NCBI GenBank assembly: GCA_025175895.1
Contig: JAKLTH010000238.1
Coordinates: forward strand, 4,340,001 to 4,404,000
Length of the DNA: 64,000 nucleotides
Origin: Wurfbainia villosa
Lineage: Eukaryota > Streptophyta > Magnoliopsida > Zingiberales > Zingiberaceae
Direction: 5' to 3'
Shown here: positions 1 through 10,252 of the stretch, one piece after another
How the letters are laid out: each line of letters starts with the position of its first letter
How positions within the stretch are numbered: position 1 is the stretch's first letter
The notes under the pieces: generated by a model
Told to the model about the DNA's origin: nothing
What the model saw: the letters and a program-made list of their open reading frames with translations, nothing else
Databases searched by the model: none
Program-made: the position numbers and the translations under genes

Positions 1-339
1 TCCAAAAGACTTTTACTCGTACTAGATGTTGCTCAAGGAATAACTACTAGCTTTTTTTGAACTCAAGTAGGGAAATTAAGGAGGTTATTAGATGCATAAT
101 TCAAAATAAAACAAATGCAACATTGAGGTGTTAATGTAGAGAATTTATTAATATAAGGACATATAAGTTAAAGACAACAGAAAAAGAAATACAAAAACAA
201 AAATTTGCGATATCAAATTTCCCTTATGACAACTTTTTTTCCCTTTATGACAACTTTTTTTGCGATATCGTGTGTAATTTATGTATCAAATTTTACTATC
301 AAAATAACTACTATAATTTTTTCCATCACAGGTTCCCCT
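1..339. other. AT-rich intergenic, no feature seen
   Basis: No ORF, repeat structure or promoter that I can support. A short direct repeat of ccctttatgacaactttttt-like text occurs near 220-260. The stretch may be part of the CACTA remnant that follows. Confidence 0.4.
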
Positions 340-1760
340 TCAACCTGATGGAGCTCAATGCAGGTATTTTGTTTTACGATATATGAGAGAAATAATTAAA
401 GGCGCCGCATCCTTTGACAAGTCTTCCCTACGATCAATAGTAATATTAGATATATTTTCAAATTTTCGTATTGATACCATAGTGTTTAATTACATTTTCA
501 TATAAAAATCTGTGATAGCGGCAAAGGAAATTGATGAAGTACGTTTGGAGTGGGTTGAATGCATACAAGATCACATATCTGATGATTAGGAGAGATTTAA
601 GTGTACTTACCTCTTTTGGTTACATGTGGTAATCTATATGTATTTTGCTTATTATGCATAATACTTTTGGTGCATATGATGTGTAGTTGTTTTGCCACAG
701 TACTTTTTAATATATATCGGTAAGAGTGATCATTTAAAATGTGATGTGACCTTGTACTTTACATTGCTACAAGTGCGCGTGTATATATGTATTTTCTATA
801 ATTCTTTTTGATGTTGTATGATTTATATTAAAAACGCAACACTATAAATCTACAACGGTTTATTGTGTTCTAGAGTAACCGTTGAGAAATGACAACGGTG
901 AAAAATCATTGTCTATGAGAAAAAAAAATTCGTGGTAAATCGGTGATCGGTCAAAGACAACGGTGAAAGACCGTTGTAGATTTAAGGAAAAGACAACGGT
1001 GAAAAACCGTTGTCTATTAGCAAAAAAATCCGTGGTAAATCGACCCGTTGTGAAAAGTAGTTCGGTCAAAGACAACGGTTAAAAACCGTTGTCTTATCCT
1101 TGAAACGACAACGGTTTTTCACCGTTGTCTTTGCCCGAACCACTTTTCACAACGGGTCGATTTACCACGGATTTTTTTGCTAATAGACAATGATTTTTCA
1201 CCGTTGTCTATTCGATTTTTTGTTGTAGTGATTTGTTATGATTTAACTTTTTTTTTCCTTTCAATACAGGAGAAATATGATGAACTTGCATAAATAAATG
1301 AGGGTGCAAGTGATGATGTTGTCGAATCTGAGCCATCTGTTGGTAATATGAATCTATGACTCGAAGTGACTAGTGGATCAAAAGGTGGAAGAATATTTGG
1401 ATTGGGTTCTTTGAGTCGAACTTATAGAGTTCCTGGTACTTCTTTTTCTTCAGCCTCACCGACAGTAAGAGCAGAAATAAATCAATTGATCGAAGAGGTT
1501 AGCCATTTGAAGCAGTTACTAGTGCAAAAAGATATTGAACTTGAAGATGTCCGCACTTTACAAAGACAAAGGGATAAGGAAGTCAAGGATTTAAATGAAC
1601 AGATGAACGACTTTCACAGACAATAAATGTTAATCATGAATGCAACATCTTCATTTATCCTCTGGTTCAAGCCAACTTCCTTCTTCTTGATCTGCTCCTG
1701 CTGATGCTTGTAATAATGACGATGAAGATGAATATTTTGATGATGGTGGTTGTGTTTGAA
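340..1760 (+). pseudogene. CACTA (En/Spm) transposon remnant, Transposase_24-like C-terminus
   Basis: The stretch 1270-1626 reads through, with a few stops upstream, as a plant CACTA-associated protein tail. A WLEV-like start is followed by TSGSKGGRIFGLGSLSRTY and then a charged coiled coil (EINQLIEEVSHLKQLL, then many E/K/R/Q) ending at the stop at 1624-1626. The GGRIFGLGS motif plus coiled coil is what I know from the Transposase_24 / Plant_tran family carried by En/Spm elements. The open part is 1366-1626 (86 aa); the usual protein is several hundred residues, so this is the 3' end only. A MITE (838-1230) sits in the remnant. Family call is by pattern recognition and would need a profile search. 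Confidence 0.55.
838..1230. mobile_element. CACTA-type palindromic MITE
   Basis: The ends read cactataaatctacaac at 840 and, on the other strand, cactacaacaaaaaatcg from 1230, the classic plant CACTACAA terminus. Between them are many direct and inverted copies of gacaacggtgaaaaaccg. A long inverted repeat pairs about 1018-1080 (ttagcaaaaaaatccgtggt...) with about 1118-1187. No transposase lies inside. A matching 3-bp target duplication was not found (caa on the left, att on the right), so one end may be displaced. Confidence 0.75.
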
Positions 1761-2650
1761 TTTTTATATATAAATGTTACTTGATTTGTTACATTCGATA
1801 TCTTTGTATTATAAGTTTCATACGATAAATGGTTTGTTATTTGTGTTGATGAATCATTTTGAAATGATTAGATATGTTTATGAAGTTTGATACGTGAATT
1901 ATTATATATTGTTAGATGTGTTTGGTGTAAAATTTATAAAAATAGGTAAAAACAGTAAGTTCTATCGTGGTTTTTTTTCATGTTTTTCTAGATTTGTGAC
2001 AAAAATAAGATTCATCGCAGATTTAGCAACGAAAAACATACTTTTGTTGCCAAATCTGCACCATCAGTTGACTGGAAACATCCACCAGTCGGCTGCTGGT
2101 TCACGACCTTTCAAACTACCGAGTATCAGTCGATTGCCAAAACCAAACAGTTGATTGATTGTCCAAATTTTACAACAAAAGTTTTTTTTCGTCGCCAAAT
2201 CTACGATGAGAAATTTGTTCTTTGCAAAATATGGATCATCAGTCGACTGGTGAAGAGACCAATCGACTGGTAATATTGTAGTAGGTCACAGAATATTTTT
2301 TAGTCGACTGGTCAGTCGACTGTTGCATTAGCATTCGATTGATAATATAGATCATCAGTCAACTGATAATATTATAGCAGGCTACATAAGATTTTTTAGT
2401 CTACTGGTCAGTCGACTATTGCATTGGCAGTCGACTGCTAGTCCAGATTTTGTAACGAAAATATAATTCGTCGCTAAATTTCATAAATCTGTTACAATCA
2501 TATTTAACTAATTTAGCGATTAAAATTGATTTTCGTCGCAAAAATTTATGACGACAAATATTTTTGTAGCAAACATTTGCGATAAAAACTTATTTTCATC
2601 GCGGATTTAGCGACGAAAATATTTTTCGTCGCAAATTTTAATTTTAATTT
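1760..2650. repeat. CACTA-like subterminal repeat region with CAGTCGACTG copies
   Basis: The sequence is dense in short direct and inverted units of the form gcgacgaaaa / tttcgtcgc (for example 2474-2490, 2544-2560, 2600-2635), the usual look of a CACTA subterminal region. Interleaved at 2060-2440 are at least four intact and many mutated copies of the palindrome CAGTCGACTG. No coding sequence is supported; the 86-aa ORF at 1894-2154 lies across these repeats and is taken as chance. Confidence 0.5.
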
Positions 2651-3239
2651 AGTATACTCATAAATATAAAACATAGACCGAGTTTGATCAGATTTCGACT
2701 AGCAAAAGGTTCGTGAACAATCTAACAAAATAGTAAGGGGTTCAAATATAATATAATTCAACTCAAAATATTATCGAACATGTTCAGTTTCAACTCAAAT
2801 TCGATAAAATATTTTTCAAGCCGACTCGAACACTCACGATATATGATCTTATTTTCATCGGATCTAATATATATAATTGCTATAGGAGACCGTGAAAAAA
2901 AAAATCCAAAATGGCAATATAAGCCAATTAAATGCATGTTTTACTTTTTTTTTTTTTTTTTTTTTGAACTCGAAGTTATTCGATAGAATCTTTGTTTCAC
3001 AACACGAGTATGCTAACGCTATCTGACGACCTAAGAAGGAATTTAAGGAGGCATGCATGAATTAATTAGGAAAATGCATATTTAACCGGGTTTATGTTTG
3101 ACATTTTGAATTGAAGCCACTGCATCCATGAGCATCCGAAAATATTTTTATTATTTATTGTCTGATCAAGTGAACACTATGAATCCAAAATGATCAGACG
3201 ATAGATATTAAATGTGCTCACGGGTGCTCATGATATTGA

Positions 3240-3520
3240 CCATGGATCGTGGTCGTATTCCGATTGGAGATAAAATTCGACCGCTCGATGGTGATGTCGA
3301 GCATCATGCAGTGTCGATTTCTCTAACAGGATGAAATACTATGCATTCTTTGTTATTGTACATGCTCGATATACGGAAATATTATTTTATACAACTCATA
3401 TGTGAGTATCATGCACAATTCAATTATTCATCGACCGATTTTATAAGATTTAAAAATTGAACTATAATACATAAAACGATCAGACGATGAATCTACTCTT
3501 TCATTATTACTTTTTTTTTT
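3240..3520. repeat. Decayed Q-type repeat (cggtcggaatccgac family)
   Basis: Contains ccatggatcgtggtcgtatt, gaccgctcgatggtgatgtc and a terminal segment with actatgcattctttgttatt. The same text recurs in variant form at 36.2-37.2, 51.1-51.6 and 59.0-60.2 kb. Noncoding. Probably the AT-shifted end of a larger non-autonomous element. Confidence 0.5.
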
Positions 3521-3677
3521 CTTCTTCTTTATGAAAAGATATATATTAGAGGATTTCGTTGGACAACTCTCAACAAGCCTTTTGATACATGTTCATCTGT
3601 AGATTTAATCGCATCACGAGAGAAAACTCCATGGACAATTTTAAATCATACGGTAAATTTCTGCGGCATCAATATGT

Positions 3678-3678
3678 G

Positions 3679-3714
<36 letters not shown>

Positions 3715-4190
3715 TGAGTGTTCTGATCGGATATGTGCTTGAATCGTCCGTGTCCGTCCATGACATGCCGACTCATCGCCACTGTCGCCGTCGTCGTTCG
3801 GCCACCTCCGGTCGCCGGACCTGGCGCAATCGATGCGCACCTCGACGATCCGTGGGCTTGGCGAGTCGGATTCGGCCGCGATCAGCGATTCGCGGTAAGC
3901 CGGTTCGCGGCTGGCGGTCCTTCGCCGGATTGGCGCGGTCCGGTCGAATCGCCCGTTAGCGGCCGGCGTGCGTAGCGTTGGCCGCATTCGTCGGATTCCG
4001 GCCGAATCGCGGCCGAAATTTGGTCGCCGGAGTCGGCCCGGGCCCCATCGGACCGTCGACGAGGTGCGCGTCGATCGCGCCAGGTCCGACGACCAGAGGT
4101 GGCCGAACGACGCGGCGGCGATGGCGGCAGTGGCGATGGGTCTGCGTGTCGCGGACGGTTTGGGCGCATACGGTTTTGATCTGCTGCACG
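3678..4190. mobile_element. GC-rich palindromic element 1 in a (TA)n tract
   Basis: A tract of alternating AT (about 3678-3711) is followed by about 470 bp of very GC-rich DNA. Its left arm (about 3752-3850: gccgactcatcgccactgtc ... ggacctggcgcaatcgatgc) is the reverse complement, with mismatches, of 4060-4170 (gcgcgtcgatcgcgccaggtc ... gtggcgatgggtctgcgtgtc). It is a foldback structure with no transposase. Insertion into TA microsatellites is known for some plant MITEs (Micron-like, Mutator-like); assignment here is inference. Confidence 0.6.
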
Positions 4191-4575
4191 CCCGAACCGT
4201 CCGCAACACATCGATCCACCGCCACTGCCGGTGTCGTCCGACCACCTCTGGCCGCCGGACCTGGCGCAATCGACGCGCACCTCATCGGCGGTCCGGCGGG
4301 GCTCGGGCAGCGTGGGATTCCGACCGCGATTCGATCGGAATCCGGCCCGATCGCGGTCGACAGTGGCTGCGAAACTGCCGGCCACGAAATCGTCGGATTC
4401 CGACCGAATCGCGGTAGGAATCCAACATCGCCCGAGTCCCGTCAGACCGTCGGTGAGGTGCGCGTCAATCGCGCCAGGTCCAGCGGTCGGACGGCACGAC
4501 GGCGACGGCGACAGTGGCGATGGGTCGGCGTGTCGCAGACGGACGCGGATGGTTCGAGCGTATCGATCAAAACCG

Positions 4576-4615
<40 letters not shown>
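4190..4615. mobile_element. GC-rich palindromic element 2
   Basis: A second copy of the same foldback: the left arm near 4198-4295 (cgtccgcaacacatcgatcc ... ggacctggcgcaatcgacgc) pairs with 4440-4545 (gtgaggtgcgcgtcaatcgc ... acagtggcgatgggtcgg). The right side ends in (TA)n at about 4578-4610. Its arms match element 1, so the two are tandem copies or one larger composite. Long ORFs across it (up to 325 aa on plus) are compositional artefacts of stop-poor GC-rich DNA. Confidence 0.6.
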
Positions 4616-5420
4616 GCCGCGACTATCCTCGCGCCCGTCCGCGATGCACTCGCCGTCATTGCTGCCCATGCCGCCGCTGTCCGTCATCTGCGCCGCCGGG
4701 CCGAGCGCGATTGACGCCGACTTCATGGGCGGTCGGCGATGGCCGATTCGGCCGGATAGGCCGGCGCCGGCGCTATCTGCCGAACGCCGATCGCGGCCGG
4801 CGATCGCGCCGCTGCCGGCGCGATCGGGCGGATCGGCCAGTGCAGCGGAATCCGCAGACGGACCGGCGTCGCGCCGGTCCGTCGGAGCGGATTCCGGCCG
4901 CGGTCGGCGGAATCCGCTCCCTGTGGCCGAAATCGATCATAAGATCTGGCGGTGATTCGGCCGCGATTCGCCGGCCGGCGGCTAATGGCGGCCGGCCTTT
5001 TGCGACGGACCAGCGGTCGGCCGGTCCGTCCGGCGCAAAGCGCCGGCCAGCCGTAGCGAATCGCGATCAATCGGCCGCGAATCGGCGGCCGATTCGGCCG
5101 CTGGCCGGATCCGGCCGAGTGCGGCCGGAATCCGGCGCGGACGGACAGCGGCGCCCGGTCCGTCTGCGCGGATTCCGGCCGCATCGGCCGGAATCCGGCC
5201 CGATCGCGGCCGGCGATGGCGCGCCGCTGCCGCCCGCGATTCGGCCGGAATCGCGGCTGCGCGGCTTCGGCGAAATCAGCCGGAAGACGAGCTCTACGGA
5301 CGCGTAGGTGCGCTTCAACGCCGGTCCGTGGCCGGAGGTGGCCGGACGAAGCAGCGATGCGGCGATGAGTCGGTGCGTCGCGGACGGGCGCGGATGAATT
5401 CGTCACGCAGTAGAAAAGAA

Positions 5421-5480
<60 letters not shown>
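4616..5480. mobile_element. GC-rich palindromic element 3, long form
   Basis: The left arm (4620-4740: ctatcctcgcgcccgtccgc ...) pairs with 5290-5400 (... cgtcgcggacgggcgcggat). The centre (4740-5280) is made of reiterated cggccggaatccgg-type text. It ends in a long (TA)n tract at about 5424-5480. The layout matches elements 1 and 2 but with a longer interior. No protein similarity is recognisable in any frame. Confidence 0.6.
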
Positions 5481-5483
<3 letters not shown>

Positions 5484-5489
5484 GGAGAA

Positions 5490-6240
5490 AATGAGCAAGA
5501 ATACCAAAAGTCGCATTAGCATCAGTTCATCACATAATATAATGAAGCAGTAAAAGAACACTGAAGATTGAAATGACCATTTACCATTTTTTACTATACA
5601 GGCTGATGAGAGATTTTTTTATTTATAGCTGACAATGAATATTCATATCTTTGATTTGATTAATTCTGAAAGACAAGATTTCCTCTTTTACACAATTGCT
5701 AGAGCATGCATGCAATAAAATCCTATCAATAGTTTGCTAATCAAATATAAGGAAGCATGGAAATCATGAATCTAACACATTCGTTCAAGAAATCAAGACG
5801 ATTTTCAGACTAAAGCTAATTTTATCGATACTTTATGACGAATGAGAAATATAAAAGGATGGCATGAAATAAAAAAACCCGAATGCAATGAAATAGTTAT
5901 CGACGAAATGATTCGAAAATTCTACAATAAAAGGAAAGATGAATCTTATATATTCGAATTTTTTCTTATCAATAAAAAACAAAGAGATCTATTAAAATAT
6001 CTAATTCGGATCACACCTAATTATTTATAGATTAGACCGAATTAATTCATCATTAATAATAAATCTGAACTAATGATCAATTCTACGAATTAACTTCACA
6101 TCTTAAAAAAAATGAAACTCACGAATCAATTAGATATATTACGGTAAAATAGAATCCATCACAACAAGAAGCATATTATTCTTCTATATATCTTTGAGGC
6201 TTGACACAAAAATTAATTCTCCCGAATCTAAAACAAATAA
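5490..6240. other. Intergenic DNA 3' of the first peptide gene
   Basis: AT-rich. The left and right edges (about 5550-5610 and 6200-6250) match block A' near 60,305 and 60,390; the middle does not. A 62-aa ORF at 5842-6030 (lysine- and isoleucine-rich) has no recognisable domain or promoter and is not called. Confidence 0.4.
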
Positions 6241-6259
6241 CAATTATATTAATTAATTG

Positions 6260-6490
6260 TTATGGACAGGGTCTGCCATTGTTTGCTGATCCACCGGTGC
6301 AGCCAGATGAGCCCGGAGGGGTGACCGGGCCCTGGGGCAGGACCTGGAAGATGAGCCCCTTCCTCATCTCCCTCCCCAGCAGCAGCCTCGCTGCACAGGC
6401 AGGCTGAGAATTCATAAGCACACAGCTGATCGCCAACAGAATCGCTGCAACGACCAGCACCTCCCTTCTGCTTGCTGAAGAACAAGGCAT
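6260..6490 (-). CDS. Small secreted cysteine-containing peptide precursor (IDA/PIP-like), copy 1
   Basis: 76-aa precursor. Residues 1-34 form a signal peptide (basic start, VLVVAAILLAISCVLM core, cleavage near ACA-AR). A linker LLLGREMRKGLIFQVLPQGP follows, then the C-terminal peptide PVTPPGSSGCTGGSANNG, ending RPCP with two cysteines 12 residues apart. Secretion to the apoplast and processing near LPQG are inferred by analogy with IDA-type precursors (LPKG then PPSxPS). The GPS triad is GSS here. The start is chosen because it fits all paralogues and lies downstream of a TATA box at 6577-6586. It is near-identical to the copy at 60,419-60,649; differences include R for T at residue 40 and TPP for TGP in the peptide. 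Function not known; a receptor-kinase ligand is the likely role. Confidence 0.72.
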   Translation of the reverse strand: MPCSSASRREVLVVAAILLAISCVLMNSQPACAARLLLGREMRKGLIFQVLPQGPVTPPGSSGCTGGSANNGRPCP

Positions 6491-6576
6491 GGCTCTAGCT
6501 GTCCCTCTTGCAGACTGCTTCGATTTCTCCTTCGATCCGCTGCTACTTAATTCTAACAGTTTGATGTATGGAATGG

Positions 6577-6704
6577 CTATTTATAGATATTGCAGGAGGA
6601 GAAGGAGGAGCTCGTCAAATGTGTTGGTCAAGAAGATATGCATATGCATGACTGGGTTTAATTTAATTACAGAGAACGAGACTTGGAACGAGTAAAAGCT
6701 TTGC
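6577..6704 (-). promoter_or_regulatory. Promoter of peptide gene copy 1
   Basis: Read on minus, the conserved 25-bp upstream element (6704-6680; it begins GCAAAGCTTTTACTCG and ends CCAAGTC) is followed by a CATGCATATGCAT-type element near 6650. Then comes CCTCCTGCAATAT and a TATA box ctataaatag (6586-6577), about 90 bp before the ATG. The same order is seen upstream of the copies at 34.9, 54.1 and 60.6 kb. Confidence 0.7.
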
Positions 6705-6891
6705 CTTCAAGCAAGCTATACTGTGGATAAATGGGGCATAGCTAGTCATATATATATCTACAACAGCTAGCGTTGAAAATATTACAGTCCAAACTGATGT
6801 ACATTAATATTAATTCCTCCAGCCCAAACAAAAGAAGAATGAATAACAAAAGAGAACTTTCCGTTCATGCATGCTTATTCTCTCTCTCTCT

Positions 6892-7167
6892 CTATATATA
6901 TAAAAGCAGATTTCTCCCCAGTTTTAAGGATTTTTTTGGAGCAGGATCGAGTACAGGGTCTGCCATTGTTTGCTGATCCAGGGGTGCAGCCAGATCGGTG
7001 ATCGAGCCCTTCTGCAGGACCTTGAAGATCGGCCCCTTCCTCGTCTCCGGCCCCAACAGCAGCCTCGCTGCACAGGCAGCAGGCTGAGAAGTCATCAGCA
7101 CACAGCTCATCAACAGCATCGCCGCAGCGACCAGCGCCACCCATCTGCTTGCTGAAGAACAAGGCAT
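6892..7167 (-). pseudogene. Peptide precursor copy 2, frameshifted in the mature peptide
   Basis: The start matches copy 61,035-61,283: MPCSSASRWVALVAAAMLLM signal peptide, ARLLLGPETRKGPIFKVLQKG linker. A 10-bp deletion near 6993-6996 (relative to the gat...gat context in the 61-kb copy) throws the reading frame off just before the GCT...C motif. The shifted tail is 91 aa long in total and lacks both cysteines. The lost peptide remains visible in another frame (GCTPGSANNGRPCT). The TATA box present in the partner copy is also not recognisable here. Either a pseudogene or, less likely, a gene with a new C-terminus. Confidence 0.75.
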
Positions 7168-7169
7168 GG

Positions 7170-7620
7170 CTTCAATTTGATCTCCTTCTGCTGCTACTTA
7201 ATCATAACAGATCGATGTATAATAGTGGTTCTTCGGATCTCTTTGGCCGGATACTTGATACCCGCTTTCAAGAAAAAGATTGTGCAAATTAAAATGAAAT
7301 TGTCAATCTACTAATCCGGTCGCTTTCGTTCTTAGAATTTAAAAGGAAATAAATTATGAAAGAGTTAATATCTACGTGATAGACAAGACAATGAATAATC
7401 ATTTAAATTCGAAATAAAATTTTAGATTATCTTAGAAATCGACGCGTGAAAAAGATGATAAGCTAAAGGTACGTGGTGGTTCTGATATCCTTTCTCGGTC
7501 ACTGTCCTCATACGCCCCTATGTCACGTGTCAGGAATCTTTTGTCTTCCACTGCTCTGGCGTCAAATCGAAGGTTGCACGTGAGGTTATGAAAATACATA
7601 GGCCCAGAGACGGTCCTCAA
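7170..7620. other. Upstream region of peptide copy 2, end of block A
   Basis: Holds the degenerate promoter of the pseudogene (tgtataata near 7217 in place of a good TATA box). Weak similarity to 61,440-61,590 (ggttgcacgtgaggttatg versus ggttccccgtgagctcc; taaatacacaggccc-like text) marks the end of the duplication. No gene seen. Confidence 0.4.
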
Positions 7621-8740
7621 CTTTTTTTTTTATTTTTTTTAAATAAAAAGTAACAAAATATATTGAATTTTTTTTTTCCTAGCAACCATTTACTCTCTCT
7701 CTATTAGTTATTTTTTTTAAAATATCTCAAAAACTCAAACCTTCACTGCCACTTCAAACCGGCATGCATCTCCGACATACGCGCCGCTTTATTTACTGTT
7801 GTTGATCATTGTGCAACCTGGCATATATTTTTTACGAAGTTTTGAGTTGATTTTTTTGCTTTTAGACATTGAAATATTAAATTCCAAATTTATTTTGCAA
7901 GCTAGAAAAAATCAGAGTTTTTTTAATTTTGGTTCGAAACTTTTGATCTGTGAGTATATTGATTACTGATTAGTTTAGTTATGTGGTGTTATTTATGTAG
8001 ATATTGAAGCTTTTGCTTCGAAAGTTATCCGTTTCAATTCGAATCGAACGTCAAGGTTAAATTTTTTTTATTTCGAGTTAAATCTTATTTTAGTTGTTTC
8101 AATTCGAAAGTAGTTTTTTCTTTTGCAACGTTGTCAATAATTCACTCGAAATCCCTAAGACATGTTTCATCAAGTGTAGATTAAATACAAAATAAAATGA
8201 AAGTATTGACTCTAATAATTTAAATGATTCAATTTTTTTTATCAAGAGAATTAGAATCATCTTCTGAAGTCATTTCAAACACATGACTAACAGTAGATAA
8301 CATAAAAATCAAACTGATCAAAGAATTGTAATGTAACTCTCAACTTATATCCTCAACATATTGAAGGATAATTTCTTGATTAAGTCATTGTCCACTTGAA
8401 ATATCACCCCACTTCAATGTCTTAATAAAAAATCTGAATGTTTCACCCGAAGAAGATCAAAATGTTTGTAGGATGATCCAATAACATTTTCCACATTACC
8501 AACAATATGAAAGAAATTAGAAATCAAATATTAAACTAACAATGCATTGTACATATGGTGATTTCCTAATAAAAATTGAACTAACAATACAAACTTAAAC
8601 ACTGAAAATCTTAAAGTCATGAATCGATGACATATGAAATAAATCATCTTTTCATCTTAAATTTCATTCTTCAAGAAAGTAGTAACCAAAAGAAATTCAA
8701 AAAGATCATATACAGTGTGAACAGTGGACTCCTCGACAGT
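7621..8740. other. AT-rich intergenic, nothing recognised
   Basis: Poly-T/A tracts, no ORF above 60 aa, and no inverted or tandem repeat that I can support. Confidence 0.4.
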
Positions 8741-8749
8741 CAACCGCTT

Positions 8750-9670
8750 TGGGAGGACATTTATGCATTTGCTCACGATAAAAAATTAAAACGTTTGGGT
8801 GTCTAAATATGAAAATCCTACTTGACATTTAAGGTGTATCAAAGATTATAGAGAAAGGCTATGAGAAGCCTCAAAATGAAGATTATGTATCACAAGTAGA
8901 AAAGGATTTATTATCAAAGACAAGAAAGAAGGGATTAACAAACCCTCACCCTCATCCATCATCGTTTGGGTGATTTTATGTTAAAGAAGATAGTTGATGC
9001 TACTACATCAAAAGAAACTTGGGAGATATTAGTAAAGGCTCTCCAAAGTGTATGCAAAGTAAAGAAAGTAAAACTTCAATCACTAAGCTATGATTTGGAC
9101 ACATTATAGAAGAAAGAGTTTGAATTCATCTTTAATTATTATTCACAAAGATAATTGTCAATAAATCGAAGAATATGGAGACAAAATATAAGATGCACGC
9201 GTAGTAAAAAAGGTTCTTCATTCTTTAAACCCTAAATTTGATTATATTGTATGTGTGTTATTGAAAAAGTAAAAGATTTAGATTCAATGACTATTGAAGA
9301 GAAGACAAAAAGAGATATTAGGGCAAGTTCTCAAAGTTAAAGAAGGATGATATTCGAGAGCATGGATCAGGAAGAGACCCAAGATAAGAAAGAGAATTAA
9401 AAAATTGAGAGTTTGTATGATACTTATGCTAAAACTAATGAAATCAATGATTCTATTTTTACTGTCGTTTTGTAGATTTAGAACCCCTAACCTTTAAAGT
9501 AGCGATAAAATATGAATAGTGGAGACTAGCAATGGATGAAAAAATAAATGTAATTCAAAAGAATTACTGCAGGAATTGGCAACTCTTTTAAAAGGAAAGC
9601 AAACTATTAGCAAGAAGTGGAACTACAAGGTAAAGAAGATTTAGTCAATAGCCTGGCAATGCAAAAAGTC
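8750..9670 (+). pseudogene. Dead copia gag (UBN2-type) remnant, duplicated at 51.7 kb
   Basis: Broken translation in several frames gives copia Gag landmarks in order: EKGYEKPQNEDYVSQVEKD near 8850-8905; ETWEILVKALQSVCKVKKVK near 9015-9075; FDYIVCVIEKVKDLDSMTIE near 9238-9300. Multiple stops and frameshifts. Typical Ty1/copia Gag has exactly this order (W-x-L fold, then KV-LQ-L helix, then SL-PKFDYIV). No LTRs are recognised around it. A colinear second copy is at 51,710-53,360. Confidence 0.65.
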
Positions 9671-9689
9671 GTTAGCTCTCTTTCGTAGA

Positions 9690-9975
9690 GTTCTCTCACC
9701 TGGGTATGTTTGTCTATTTGTAACAGTATCACGTTAACGTAACCTGAGTTAGAGGGTGTCGATAACAACGCCCCTCAAATGCTTAAGTCAGACAAAAAAA
9801 AATGTGAATAGAAAATAACTAATAGAAAAAATTGTATCAGATAAATTCTCTTCACCTCAACAAACTCTTACATAGGGACTCGACTTCACCTCATTGTCCT
9901 CCATTAGTTGTATCCCTTGGCGGATTGTTAAGGGATAGTCATTACCAAGAATCTCCATCTACTTGTCATATATGT
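9690..9975. repeat. Dispersed repeat R, copy 1 (partner 33,431-33,725)
   Basis: Shared text with 33.4-33.7 kb includes gtttgtctatttgtaacagtatca versus gttcgtctatttgcaatag, gagggtgtc, agaaaataactaatagaaaa versus agaaaatagccagtagaaaa, and cgacttcacctcattgtcctcc versus cgccttcacctcatcgtcctcc. Same orientation, noncoding, about 280 bp. Class unknown, possibly an LTR fragment. Confidence 0.6.
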
Positions 9976-9980
9976 ATCTA

Positions 9981-10177
9981 AAAAAAATGTGGAACCGCCA
10001 CATTAGCAGCTCCCTCCGGCTGCCCCTACCGGTGGAGGAGGTAAATCAGGACTCAGGTGGTAAGTGCAAAGGAGAGGGTCCATCGATGGCCCAGAGTCAT
10101 GACCTCCCCGGAAATTGACCTCTGCTCACTTAAGAGTTGCCCCTTTGCACTTACCAACTGGGCTAATCCTGGGAGCT
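9981..10177 (-). mobile_element. tRNA-derived SINE with imperfect target duplication
   Basis: Read on minus it begins gctcccaggattagcccagttggtaagtg, a tRNA-like A-box (tagcccagttggtaagtg), and ends in a run of T/A on plus. It is flanked by gtcatatatgtatcta (9965-9980) and gtcatgcatgtatcta (10,178-10,193), 14 of 16 identical, which fixes both ends. A related fragment lies near 62,440-62,565. Confidence 0.75.
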
Positions 10178-10252
10178 GTCATGCATGTATCTAGAAGCTT
10201 TCATTGCAAGAGGCGGTTAGACCATGTATTATATATATATATACAACAACTT

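Larger units (their letters stand above)
2640..7610. repeat. Segmental duplication block A (partner about 58,410-61,590)
   Basis: Colinear similarity to 58.4-61.6 kb is visible at several anchors: tttagtatactc near 2650 and 58,422; caaaaggttcgtg near 2705 and 58,486; gacgacctaagaaggaattt near 3025 and 58,822; gaacactgaagattgaaatg near 5556 and a variant near 60,308; then both minus-strand peptide genes with their promoters. Between anchors the two blocks hold different GC-rich or Q-type insertions. The duplication therefore includes a peptide gene pair and predates those insertions or their divergence. Confidence 0.8.

Noticed and set aside
3978..4955. 325-aa plus ORF and overlapping minus ORFs up to 227 aa
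   Set aside because: Stop-poor GC-rich palindromes produce long ORFs in all frames; no domain, no codon consistency, arms are inverted copies of each other.
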